From positions 1 through 11,994 of the forward strand of contig JAGXHC010000149.1 in NCBI GenBank assembly GCA_024636405.1: DNA of 11,994 nt. Direction: 5' to 3'. Shown piece by piece: positions 1-6,010 of this stretch. Every line of letters begins with the position of its first letter. Position 1 is the first letter of the stretch. Source of the stretch: Sulfitobacter sp. Lineage in GTDB: Bacteria; Pseudomonadota; Alphaproteobacteria; Rhodobacterales; Rhodobacteraceae. A program made the translations under genes and the position numbers. The notes under the pieces are model-generated. The model made no database searches and was not told the DNA's origin. It was given only the letters and a program-made list of their open reading frames with translations.

Positions 1-119
1 CGCGCGGATTTGAAGGCGGGGGATCGCCTGACCGTGTCGATGCGCTGGTCTGGGCATTGCATGAGTTGATGATCGAGCCCGCCGCCCAATGGCGGTCGCC
101 GGGGGTGCGGTATCTGTGA
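1..119 (+). CDS. g2: GTA large terminase, C-terminal fragment
   Basis: Only the last 38 codons are in the window; the frame starts at base 3 and ends at TGA 117-119. The visible peptide contains SPDRVDALVWAL, then a Glu-Leu-Met-Ile-Glu-Pro stretch. This is the usual C-terminus of phage and GTA large terminases, where the Asp-containing DRxDA motif belongs to the RNase H-like nuclease domain. The full protein would be the ATP-driven motor that cuts host DNA and pumps it into the head through the portal. Position directly before the portal gene fits g2 of RcGTA. The ATPase domain lies outside the window, so its integrity cannot be judged. Confidence 0.85.
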   Translation, partial: RGFEGGGSPDRVDALVWALHELMIEPAAQWRSPGVRYL

Positions 120-284
120 GCGGAGCGCGCGTCACCAATCGGCCCTCCGGGGGGGATTTTTATCCATTTGGAATGGGTGTTGCGCGGGCTGAGGGGGCAC
201 CGCGCGGCGTGGTCGGGAGACCTTAAGAAGTTTTAGGCACAGTGTTCGAGTGCCGGGTTGGCGGAGCAGATGAGGAGCGACGAC
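120..284 (+). other. g2-g3 intergenic spacer with small stem-loops
   Basis: No coding sequence is evident in this gap. Three inverted repeats can be read. CCATT/AATGG at 164-168 and 172-176 has a 3-base loop. A 9-bp stem at 179-187 and 200-208 has a GCGCGG/CCGCGC core and two G-T wobbles. GGTC-GGGA-GACC at 211-222 has a GNRA-like loop. None is followed by a clear T-run, so they do not form a convincing terminator. They may shape or stabilise the mRNA between terminase and portal. No promoter was recognised. Confidence 0.4.
272..277 (+). promoter_or_regulatory. Shine-Dalgarno site that sets the portal start
   Basis: GAGGAG lies 7 bases before ATG 285. This favours ATG 285 over the upstream in-frame TTG at 258 and over ATG 270, neither of which has a comparable site at the right distance. 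Confidence 0.7.
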
Positions 285-1463
285 ATGGTTTTTGATTTTC
301 TACGACGTGGGGCGGTGGCAGAGCTGCCTGAACGCAAAGCGTCGGCGGCGGGACCGGTTGTGGCGTATCAGAGCTCTGGTCGCGTTGCCTGGAGCCCGCG
401 GGATGCGGTGAGCCTGACCAAGGTTGGGTTCTGCAGCAATCCTGTGGGGTTTCGGTCTGTCAAACTGATTGCTGAGGCGGCGGCGGCGTTGCCTTTGGTG
501 GTTCAGGACGCAGAGCAGCGTTTTGACGTGCATCCGCTGATCGCGTTGATGGCGCGGCCTAACGGGGCACAGGGCCGGGCGGAGCTGCTGGAGGCGCTTT
601 ATGCGCAGTTGCTGCTGTCGGGCAACGGTTATGTCGAGGCGGTGGGCGGTGAAGGTGCGGTGCCGCTGGAGTTGCATGTGCTGCGTAGTGATCGGATGTC
701 CGTGGTGCCGGGGGCGGATGGATGGCCGGTGGCCTATGAATATGCCGTGGGCGCAGCCAAGCATCGGTTTGACGCCACGGGTGATGTGCCGCCAATCTGT
801 CATGTCAAGAATTTCCATCCCCAGGACGACCATTACGGGTTCAGCCCCTTACAGGCGGCCGCGATGGCTATGGATGTGCATAATTCGGCCAGCCGTTGGT
901 CGAAATCGCTGCTGGACAACGCGGCGCGGCCCAGCGGGGCGATTATCTATCGCGGGGCGGAGGGGCAGGGCAAGCTGAGCGCGGATCAGTATGACCGGTT
1001 GGTTCTGGAGATGGAGAGCAATCATCAGGGCGCGCGCAATGCGGGGCGGCCGATGCTGCTGGAAGGTGGGCTGGACTGGAAGCCGATGGGGTTTTCGCCC
1101 AGCGATATGGAGTTCCAGAAGACCAAGGAATCTGCGGCGCGGGAGATCGCACTGGCATTTGGTGTGCCGCCGATGCTGATCGGGATTCAGGGCGATGCGA
1201 CCTATGCCAATTACCAAGAGGCGCATCGGGCATTCTACCGTCTGACAGTGTTGCCACTGGCGACGCGGGTCACGGCGGCGCTGGCGCATTGGCTATCGGG
1301 GTTCACAGGCGAGAAGGTGGCGTTGAAGCCCGATCTGGATCAGGTGCCTGCGCTGGCGGCGGAGCGCGACGCGCAATGGGCGCGGGTAGCGCAAGCGGAT
1401 TTTCTGACAGAGCCAGAAAAGCGCGCGCTGCTGGGCCTGCCTGCGGTGGCGGCAAATGAGTGA
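285..1463 (+). CDS. g3: GTA portal protein (HK97 family)
   Basis: About 392 residues, the usual size for GTA and HK97-type portals. Portals form a 12-subunit ring at one capsid vertex, through which the terminase loads DNA and to which the neck and tail attach. Family signs are the GNGYVEA stretch near residue 113 and GVPPMLIG near residues 293-300. The latter is followed by an Asn-Tyr-Gln-Glu-Ala-His helix and the C-terminal LTVLPLATRV segment, all typical of Phage_portal/HK97 portals. The protein begins MVFDFLRRG. The frame is open upstream to a TTG at 258, but the ATG at 285 with GAGGAG 7 bases before it is the better start. The stop overlaps the g3.5 start. No deletion or frameshift is seen. 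Confidence 0.93.
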   Translation: MVFDFLRRGAVAELPERKASAAGPVVAYQSSGRVAWSPRDAVSLTKVGFCSNPVGFRSVKLIAEAAAALPLVVQDAEQRFDVHPLIALMARPNGAQGRAELLEALYAQLLLSGNGYVEAVGGEGAVPLELHVLRSDRMSVVPGADGWPVAYEYAVGAAKHRFDATGDVPPICHVKNFHPQDDHYGFSPLQAAAMAMDVHNSASRWSKSLLDNAARPSGAIIYRGAEGQGKLSADQYDRLVLEMESNHQGARNAGRPMLLEGGLDWKPMGFSPSDMEFQKTKESAAREIALAFGVPPMLIGIQGDATYANYQEAHRAFYRLTVLPLATRVTAALAHWLSGFTGEKVALKPDLDQVPALAAERDAQWARVAQADFLTEPEKRALLGLPAVAANE

Positions 1464-1680
1464 GGAGCCGAGGTATGAAAATTTCGCCTGTGCGCCGGGT
1501 CTGCGTCTGGAGGCGCATGAAAAGGTCAGCGCAATACATCATGCAAATCTGCTGTCCCGGCTGGACCGGTTGGAGGTGGTGATGGAGCGGCTGGAGCGGC
1601 GGTTGTGGCTGACGGTGTATGGCGTGGTTGCAGTGATCCTGGCGCAGGCGGTGCAGTCCTTTCTGGTGGTAACGCCGTAG
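1456..1680 (+). CDS. g3.5: Small membrane-anchored GTA head formation protein (rcc01685-like)
   Basis: 74 residues, beginning at ATG 1456 inside the last codons of the portal gene, which suggests translational coupling; there is no strong Shine-Dalgarno site. Residues 1-25 are polar. Residues about 30-50 have a Leu-heptad, charged pattern suggesting a short coiled coil (LLSRLDRLEVVMERLERRL). Residues about 51-72 are hydrophobic (WLTVYGVVAVILAQAVQSFL) and form one probable transmembrane helix at the extreme C-terminus. It matches in place, size and layout the small gene between portal and protease in RcGTA, whose family is named for a role in head formation. The biochemical role is not known. 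Tail-anchoring in the inner membrane is my inference from the hydrophobic segment. Confidence 0.82.
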   Translation: MSEEPRYENFACAPGLRLEAHEKVSAIHHANLLSRLDRLEVVMERLERRLWLTVYGVVAVILAQAVQSFLVVTP

Positions 1681-1706
1681 CACACTGAAATTCAAAGGAG
1701 ATTGTC

Positions 1707-2315
1707 ATGGATTTTGACATGATTGACCCCGGATTTGTGTCGGGGAACGCAGAAGCTTTGCCGCAGATCAATGGCTTGGAGCATAAGTTCGCGCGGTTTG
1801 GTGAGGGTGTCGAGGTTAAAGACGGCACCGTCATCAGCGGCTACGCGAGCCTGTTCGGCGCGGTGGATCAGGGCGGTGACGTGGTAGATGCCGGTGCCTA
1901 TGCGGCATCACTCAAGGCCGTGTCTGCCGCGGGGCGCAGCATCAAGATGCTGTGGCAGCATGATCCGGCCCAACCCATCGGGATCTGGGATGAAGTTCGC
2001 GAAGACGCCAAAGGGCTGTGGGTCAAAGGCCGATTGCTGGACAGCGTGGCAAAGGGTCGCGAAGCGGCAGCGCTGATCGCGGCGGGGGCAATCGACGGGC
2101 TGTCGATCGGATACCGCACTGTGAAGGCACAAAAGAACAACAAGGGCCAACGGCTCTTGTCGGAACTGGAGCTTTGGGAAGTCTCGCTGGTGACTTTCCC
2201 GATGCTGCCCAGTGCGCGGGTGGCTGCGAAGGGCGATTTCGTCGCCATTGGCGAGATCCTGCGTGAAATGGCCGCCACCTTTGAAGGTGCGCGCGCTGAA
2301 CTGGCGCGTGATTGA
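1707..2315 (+). CDS. g4: HK97-type prohead maturation protease (S78 family)
   Basis: 202 residues. It starts at ATG 1707, 6 bases after AAAGGAG. The protease cleaves the N-terminal delta domain of the capsid protein during head maturation and then normally digests itself. A fold and active site of the S78 prohead protease type are visible: SGYASLFG near residues 44-51, His85 in LWQHD, Ser133 in DGLSIGY, and Glu158 in LWEVSLVTFP. These match the His/Ser/Glu residues reported for this family. It lies directly before the major capsid gene, the usual substrate, 37 bases away. All expected catalytic residues are present, so it is probably active. Confidence 0.93.
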   Translation: MDFDMIDPGFVSGNAEALPQINGLEHKFARFGEGVEVKDGTVISGYASLFGAVDQGGDVVDAGAYAASLKAVSAAGRSIKMLWQHDPAQPIGIWDEVREDAKGLWVKGRLLDSVAKGREAAALIAAGAIDGLSIGYRTVKAQKNNKGQRLLSELELWEVSLVTFPMLPSARVAAKGDFVAIGEILREMAATFEGARAELARD

Positions 2316-2322
2316 CCCGCGC

Positions 2323-2339
2323 CTTGATCAAGAAGCTTC
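2323..2339. promoter_or_regulatory. Two abutting palindromes before the capsid gene
   Basis: A perfect 10-base palindrome CTTGATCAAG (2323-2332) shares its last G with a perfect 8-base palindrome GAAGCTTC (2332-2339). They fill most of the 37-base g4-g5 spacer and end at the g5 ribosome binding site. Perfect DNA dyads can be binding sites for dimeric regulators, but no matching regulator is known to me and chance is possible. Confidence 0.25.
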
Positions 2340-2352
2340 GAGGGAACTGCAG

Positions 2353-3528
2353 ATGAGCAAGACCGAGACGAAAACGATGGGCGCACCTGTGTCCCCGGCG
2401 GAAGAAGTCCGACAGGCCGTGACCGGCTTTGTCACCGATTTCAAAGGTTTCCAAGCCGATATTGAGACCAAACTGCAACAAACAGAAAAGCGAATGACCA
2501 TGTTGGACCGCAAAATGACACTGCCTGCACGCACTCCGCTTGGGGGTGGTACGCCCGCTGCCGCACCACATCAAAAGGCCTTTAACACTTATCTGCGCAA
2601 TGGCGATGATGATGCGTTGCGCGGTCTGGAACTGGAAGGCAAATCGCTTTCTACCGCCGTGAATTCCGACGGCGGCTACCTTGTTGATCCGCAAACCTCG
2701 GACCGGGTGAATTCGGTGCTGAATGCCACGGCCTCCATCCGTGCGATTGCGTCAGTGGTGCGGGTTGAAGCGACGTCATTTGACGTGCTGGTTGATCACA
2801 CCGACGTAGGTGCCGGATGGGCAACCGAGAGCGGTGCAGTCGCGGAGACCGATACGCCGCAGATCGACCGCATCACGGTGCAGTTGCATGAGCTGAGCGC
2901 GCTTCCCAAAGCGTCGCAGCGATTGCTGGATGACAGTGCCTTTGACATCGAAGGCTGGTTGGCGGGGCGCATTGCGGACAAGTTCAGCCGTGCGGAGGCC
3001 AGCGCGTTTATCAATGGCGACGGTGTGGATAAGCCAAAGGGTTTCCTGGCCCATGCCACAGAGCATAATGACCTGTGGGAATGGGGCACGCTTGGCTATG
3101 TGCCGTCAAAAGTTGATGGCGCGGTTGTGGCGGATGCGATCGTTGATCTGGTCTATGCGCTGGGGGCGCAGTACCGGGCGAACGCGTCATTCGTGATGAA
3201 CTCCAAGACGGCGGGCCTGGTGCGCAAGCTGAAAGATCTGGATGGTCGGTTCTTGTGGTCGGACGGTTTGGCGGCGGGTGAGCCTGCGCGTTTGATGGGA
3301 TATCCTGTGCTGGTGGCCGAGGATATGCCGGATGCCGGTAGCGACGCCATGCCAATTGCGTTTGGTGATTTCGCAGCCGGATACACTGTGGCCGAGCGGC
3401 CCGATCTGCGCATCTTGCGTGACCCCTTTAGCGCAAAACCGCATGTCCTGTTTTATGCGACCAAGCGGGTTGGCGGCGACGTGAGCGATTTTGCCGCGAT
3501 CAAGCTGCTGAAATTCGGCGTCGCCTAA
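2353..3528 (+). CDS. g5: GTA major capsid protein (HK97 fold)
   Basis: 391 residues, close to the roughly 400 of RcGTA g5. The reading frame stays open upstream into g4, but ATG 2353 preceded by GAGGGA 8 bases upstream is the likely start (MSKTETKT). Residues 1-60 are charged and helix-prone, fitting a scaffolding delta domain. A low-complexity Gly/Ala/Pro linker follows at about 60-73. Residues 97-115 carry the family signature of Thr-Ala-x-Asn-Ser-Asp-Gly-Gly-Tyr-Leu-Val, around which mature HK97-like capsid subunits begin. The remainder is the HK97 shell domain, including the VEATSFDVLV and RIADKFSRAEASAFINGDG stretches. It should be cleaved by g4 and form the GTA head. It is the most abundant product needed, and two stem-loops follow its stop codon. 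Confidence 0.95.
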   Translation: MSKTETKTMGAPVSPAEEVRQAVTGFVTDFKGFQADIETKLQQTEKRMTMLDRKMTLPARTPLGGGTPAAAPHQKAFNTYLRNGDDDALRGLELEGKSLSTAVNSDGGYLVDPQTSDRVNSVLNATASIRAIASVVRVEATSFDVLVDHTDVGAGWATESGAVAETDTPQIDRITVQLHELSALPKASQRLLDDSAFDIEGWLAGRIADKFSRAEASAFINGDGVDKPKGFLAHATEHNDLWEWGTLGYVPSKVDGAVVADAIVDLVYALGAQYRANASFVMNSKTAGLVRKLKDLDGRFLWSDGLAAGEPARLMGYPVLVAEDMPDAGSDAMPIAFGDFAAGYTVAERPDLRILRDPFSAKPHVLFYATKRVGGDVSDFAAIKLLKFGVA

Positions 3529-3540
3529 CTGGTGCTGATG

Positions 3541-3567
3541 CCGGAGCTGGGGTGACCCTTGCTCCGG
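3541..3567 (+). promoter_or_regulatory. Stem-loop just after the major capsid gene
   Basis: CCGGAGC (3541-3547) pairs perfectly with GCTCCGG (3561-3567). Inside, GGG (3550-3552) pairs with CCC (3556-3558) around a TGA loop. The two bases between the stems form one T-T mismatch and one G-T wobble, giving an almost continuous 12-position stem. It starts 13 bases after the g5 stop. No T-run follows, so it is not a standard intrinsic terminator. A 3'-end stabiliser, processing site or partial attenuator are the likely roles. Confidence 0.6.
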
Positions 3568-3589
3568 TTCGGGCGCGCACTGACTACAG

Positions 3590-3631
3590 GTTGCATTGTC
3601 TAGCTGCTCCCCTCTGACCGAGCAATGCAAC
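3590..3631 (+). promoter_or_regulatory. Second inverted repeat in the g5-g6 spacer
   Basis: GTTGCATTG (3590-3598) and CAATGCAAC (3623-3631) are perfect 9-bp complements separated by 24 bases. A competing inner pairing, TGCTC (3605-3609) with GAGCA (3620-3624), exists in the loop and overlaps the outer stem by two bases. With the preceding hairpin it occupies most of the 158-base gap between g5 and g6. No T-run follows. Possible roles are mRNA stability control or a DNA operator. Confidence 0.5.
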
Positions 3632-3686
3632 TGGTGCGCGTCCGGGTCCGAGGACTGGTGGGGCAAGGAATTATTGGAGACTTTCC

Positions 3687-4286
3687 ATGATGTTGATCGA
3701 GGAAACAAGCGTGCCGGATGCGGCCCTGCCGGTGGAAGCCTTCAAGGCACATGCGCGCATGGGCAGTGGGTTCGGTCAGGGAGATATGCAGGACGCCGTC
3801 GTGCGCAGTTTTCTGCGTGCGGCAATGGCGGCGATCGAGGCACGGACGGGTAAAGTGTTGATTGAACGCAGTTTTGCATGGTCGCTGACATTCTGGCGCG
3901 ATGCGTCTGCTCAGAGCTTGCCGGTGGCGCCGGTTACACAAGTGACGCGGGTGGCCCTGGTGTCCCGTGATGGTGGGCAGGAAGACGTCGATCCTGTGCG
4001 GTATTGGCTGGAGCGTGACAGCCAGCGGCCGCGTTTGCGGTCCGCTGGCCCATCGTTGCCGCAAGTCCCGAGTGCGGGTGCGGTGCTGATCGAGTTCGAG
4101 GCGGGCATTGCTGCGAACTGGGACGGGCTGCCGGTAGATTTGCAGCAGGCAGTGTTGATGCTGGCCGCACATTTTTATGAGTATCGCCACGACACGGCCT
4201 TGAGCGATGGCTGCATGCCGTTCGGCGTGAGTAGCCTGATTGAGCGCTACAAGGGACTGCGGCTGCGCGCGGGGGGTGTGCGATGA
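3687..4286 (+). CDS. g6: Head-tail connector / adaptor protein
   Basis: 199 residues, starting at ATG 3687 with GGAG 7 bases upstream; a second ATG follows immediately at 3690. Adaptor proteins form the ring directly beneath the portal and link it to the neck. The N-terminal part carries a helix typical of gp6-like connectors (MQDAVVRSFLRAAMAAIEARTG). The C-terminus carries LPVDLQQAVLMLAAHFYEYRH and GVSSLIERYKGLRL, familiar from the phiE125 gp8-type connector family. It opens the connector module: g6, g7 and g8 follow with 4-base overlaps. Its stop shares bases with the g7 start. The assignment rests on motif recognition and gene order. Confidence 0.88.
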   Translation: MMLIEETSVPDAALPVEAFKAHARMGSGFGQGDMQDAVVRSFLRAAMAAIEARTGKVLIERSFAWSLTFWRDASAQSLPVAPVTQVTRVALVSRDGGQEDVDPVRYWLERDSQRPRLRSAGPSLPQVPSAGAVLIEFEAGIAANWDGLPVDLQQAVLMLAAHFYEYRHDTALSDGCMPFGVSSLIERYKGLRLRAGGVR

Positions 4287-4621
4287 ACGCGCCGCATCTG
4301 AATCGCGCGCTGGCGCTGGAGGCACCTGACCGGGTTGCGGACGGCGCCGGGGGATTTTTAGATAACTGGACTCAGCTGGGAATGCTTTGGGCTGAAGTCA
4401 CAGCCCGCACGGGGCGCGAGACGCGAACAGGGGGCACCGCGATCAGCCGGACCGGCTATAAGATCGTGGTGCGCGGCGCACCATATGGTGCACCCGATCG
4501 CCCCCGACCGCAGCAGCGATTCCGCGACGGTACGCGCATCTTCACCATTGAAGCGGTGGCCGAGCGTGACCCCGAAGGGCGCTATCTGAGCTGCTTTGTG
4601 CAAGAGGAGGAAGTGGTATGA
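4283..4621 (+). CDS. g7: Head closure (stopper / head-tail joining) protein
   Basis: 112 residues, starting at ATG 4283 in an ATGA overlap with the g6 stop. The size and the pattern suit the Phage_H_T_join/SPP1 gp16-like family, a small beta-barrel that seals the connector below the adaptor: an N-terminal polar segment, a central W-x-E-V-x-A-R-T-G-R-E strand (about residues 35-45), then FRDGTRIFTIEAV and a final CFVQEEEV strand. The ribosome binding site is only G-rich, so translation probably depends on g6. The junction with g8 is again ATGA. Sequence alone does not separate stopper from generic head-tail joining, but the place in the GTA order does. Confidence 0.85.
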   Translation: MNAPHLNRALALEAPDRVADGAGGFLDNWTQLGMLWAEVTARTGRETRTGGTAISRTGYKIVVRGAPYGAPDRPRPQQRFRDGTRIFTIEAVAERDPEGRYLSCFVQEEEVV

Positions 4622-5028
4622 GCTTCGCGATTTCAGGCCCGCTTCAGGCCGCAGTCTTTGATGCGCTGATCGCTGACGCCGCTTTGGGCGCGCTGGTTGG
4701 CAGTGCAATTTATGATGCGGTGCCCAGTGGTGTCTTACCGTCGCTTTATGTGCAGTTGGGAGGCGAGGATGTGAAGGATGCGTCCGATCAGTCCGGCGCG
4801 GGTGCGCAGCATCGGTTCACGGTGTCGGTGATCACGACTGTACCTGGGTTTTCCGGCGCGAAGGCGGCGGCGGGGGCAGTGAGCGACGTCTTGCATGATG
4901 CCGATTTAGCGATGAGCCGCGGGCGGTTGGTGAGCTTGCGGTTTGAACGTGCGCGCGCACGGCGCATTGACGCGGCCAGCGCGCGCCAGATCGATTTGCG
5001 CTTTTTTGCGCGGGTCGAGGACGACTGA
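4618..5028 (+). CDS. g8: Tail terminator / completion protein (DUF3168)
   Basis: 136 residues from ATG 4618, with AGGAGG 7 bases upstream inside g7. It begins with a DUF3168-type helix (LQAAVFDALIADAALGALVG). It continues with the PSLYVQLGGEDVKD strand, a central QHRFTVSVITTVPGFSGAKAAAGAVSDVLHD stretch in which Phe-Thr-Val-x-Val and Gly-x-x-x-Ala-x-x-x-Ala are characteristic, and a C-terminal RQIDLRFFARVED strand. Members cap the tail tube and dock it to the head connector. Next downstream is the tail tube gene, 39 bases away. It appears intact. Confidence 0.86.
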   Translation: MSFAISGPLQAAVFDALIADAALGALVGSAIYDAVPSGVLPSLYVQLGGEDVKDASDQSGAGAQHRFTVSVITTVPGFSGAKAAAGAVSDVLHDADLAMSRGRLVSLRFERARARRIDAASARQIDLRFFARVEDD

Positions 5029-5067
5029 TCTTTTCCGGCAACCAAGCTTAACTTCAGGAGACGACAA

Positions 5068-5490
5068 ATGGCTGTACAAGCAGGCAAGGACCTTTTGGTC
5101 AAAGTGGATATGACAAGCGATGGCCAGTTCGAGACCATCGCCGGGCTGCGCGCAACACGGGTCAGTTTTAACGCGGAGACGGTGGATGTAACGTCGCTCG
5201 ACAGTGCAGGCGGTTGGCGTGAGCTTTTGGTGGGGGCCGGGGTGCGGTCTGCATCGATCAGCGGATCGGGTGTTTTCCGCGACGAAGGCACCGACGAGCG
5301 TGCGCGGCAGCTTTTCTTTGATGGGCTGACACCTGATTTTCAGATCATCATTCCGGATTTCGGCATTGTCGAAGGACCGTTTCAGGTGGCGGCGATCGAA
5401 TATGCAGGATCGCTGAATGGCGAGGCCACCTATGAGCTGAGCCTGCAATCGGCGGGGGCGCTGGCATTCACTCCGGATGTGGTGGTCTGA
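5068..5490 (+). CDS. g9: Major tail (tube) protein, TP901-1 family
   Basis: 140 residues; ATG 5068 with AGGAG 7 bases before it. It begins MAVQAGKDLLVKVD, followed by the family-typical GLRATRVSFNAETVDVTSLDS stretch (about residues 27-47) and GWRELL. Strands with alternating hydrophobic residues follow, including SISGSGVF and FQIIIPDFG. This is the TP901-1-like major tail protein pattern, and subunits stack as rings to make the tail tube. Its own strong ribosome site fits the need for many copies. The gene is followed by a 2-base gap and g10. Its type and place fit RcGTA g9. Confidence 0.92.
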   Translation: MAVQAGKDLLVKVDMTSDGQFETIAGLRATRVSFNAETVDVTSLDSAGGWRELLVGAGVRSASISGSGVFRDEGTDERARQLFFDGLTPDFQIIIPDFGIVEGPFQVAAIEYAGSLNGEATYELSLQSAGALAFTPDVVV

Positions 5491-5492
5491 AC

Positions 5493-5807
5493 ATGGCAAA
5501 TCGGTGGAGAGGGGATGTGGTGCTGGTCATCAACGGGCAGCGCCGCACCGCCCGGCTGACGTTGGGGGCGCTGGCCGAACTGGAGGAAACGCTGGCGGAG
5601 CCGTCGCTGATCGCGCTGGTCGAGCGGTTTGAGGGCAACCGGTTTTCGAGCCGTGATGTTCTGGCATTGCTTGGCGCTGGACTGCGCGGAGGTGGCTCGG
5701 AGATGTCGCAGGAAGCATTGCATGTTGCACAGATCGAGGGCGGGCCGATGGCGGCAGCACGCGCGGCCGCAGAATTGTTGGCGCGTGCGTTTGTGGTGCC
5801 GACATGA
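5493..5807 (+). CDS. g10: GTA gp10 tail assembly protein
   Basis: 104 residues. It starts 2 bases after the g9 stop with no good Shine-Dalgarno site, so it is probably translated by coupling with g9. The sequence begins MANRWRGDVVLVINGQRRTARLTLGALAELEE, matching the short GTA gp10 family: two N-terminal strands, then helices. In position it stands where tailed phages keep the tail assembly chaperone, between tube and tape measure. Residues about 13-60 form the recognised core. Helical C-terminal residues 75-100 are Ala-rich. A structural role in the tail is less well supported than an assembly role. Confidence 0.85.
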   Translation: MANRWRGDVVLVINGQRRTARLTLGALAELEETLAEPSLIALVERFEGNRFSSRDVLALLGAGLRGGGSEMSQEALHVAQIEGGPMAAARAAAELLARAFVVPT

Positions 5808-6010
5808 CCGCGACCTGCGGTCTGGACTGGGCAGCGCTGATGCGGGCGGGGCTGAAGGGGCTGGGATTGCGACCAGAAGAGTTCTGGCGGCTCACGCCCG
5901 CTGAATTGCAGCTGATGCTGGGCGGTTCCGATACAGAAGCCCCGCTGTTGAGTGAGGGTCTGGCGGCGCTGATGGCGGCGTATCCGGACCGTGTTGAAGG
6001 AGACGGATAA
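5804..6010 (+). CDS. g10.1: Small tail assembly chaperone (rcc01693-like)
   Basis: 68 residues from ATG 5804, overlapping the g10 stop (ATGA) and lying in the -1 frame relative to g10. The sequence LDWAALMRAGLKGLGLRPEEFWRLTPAELQLML (about residues 7-39) is the hallmark of this small helical TAC-like family, with the W-x3-M and F-W-x-L-T-P-x-E-L elements. The pair g10/g10.1 mirrors the G/GT chaperone pairs of tailed phages, which hold the tape measure unfolded before tail assembly. No ribosomal frameshift heptamer is evident in the overlap, so it is probably made as a separate protein. The stop TAA shares its last A with the g11 start. Confidence 0.87.
   Translation: MTATCGLDWAALMRAGLKGLGLRPEEFWRLTPAELQLMLGGSDTEAPLLSEGLAALMAAYPDRVEGDG

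Noticed and set aside
258..284. TTG-initiated extension of the portal protein
   Set aside because: The extra nine residues are not family-like, and GAGGAG sits at the right distance only for ATG 285.
2212..2352. 47-codon N-terminal extension of the capsid protein
   Set aside because: It overlaps the conserved end of g4 in another frame; ATG 2353 has a suitable ribosome site and gives the family length.
3541..3631. Intrinsic terminator after g5
   Set aside because: The stem-loops lack a following T-run, so a full Rho-independent terminator is not supported.
3596..3853. Open frame in the g5-g6 spacer running into g6
   Set aside because: It overlaps conserved g6 in another frame, and its spacer part consists of the inverted repeats; no family resemblance.
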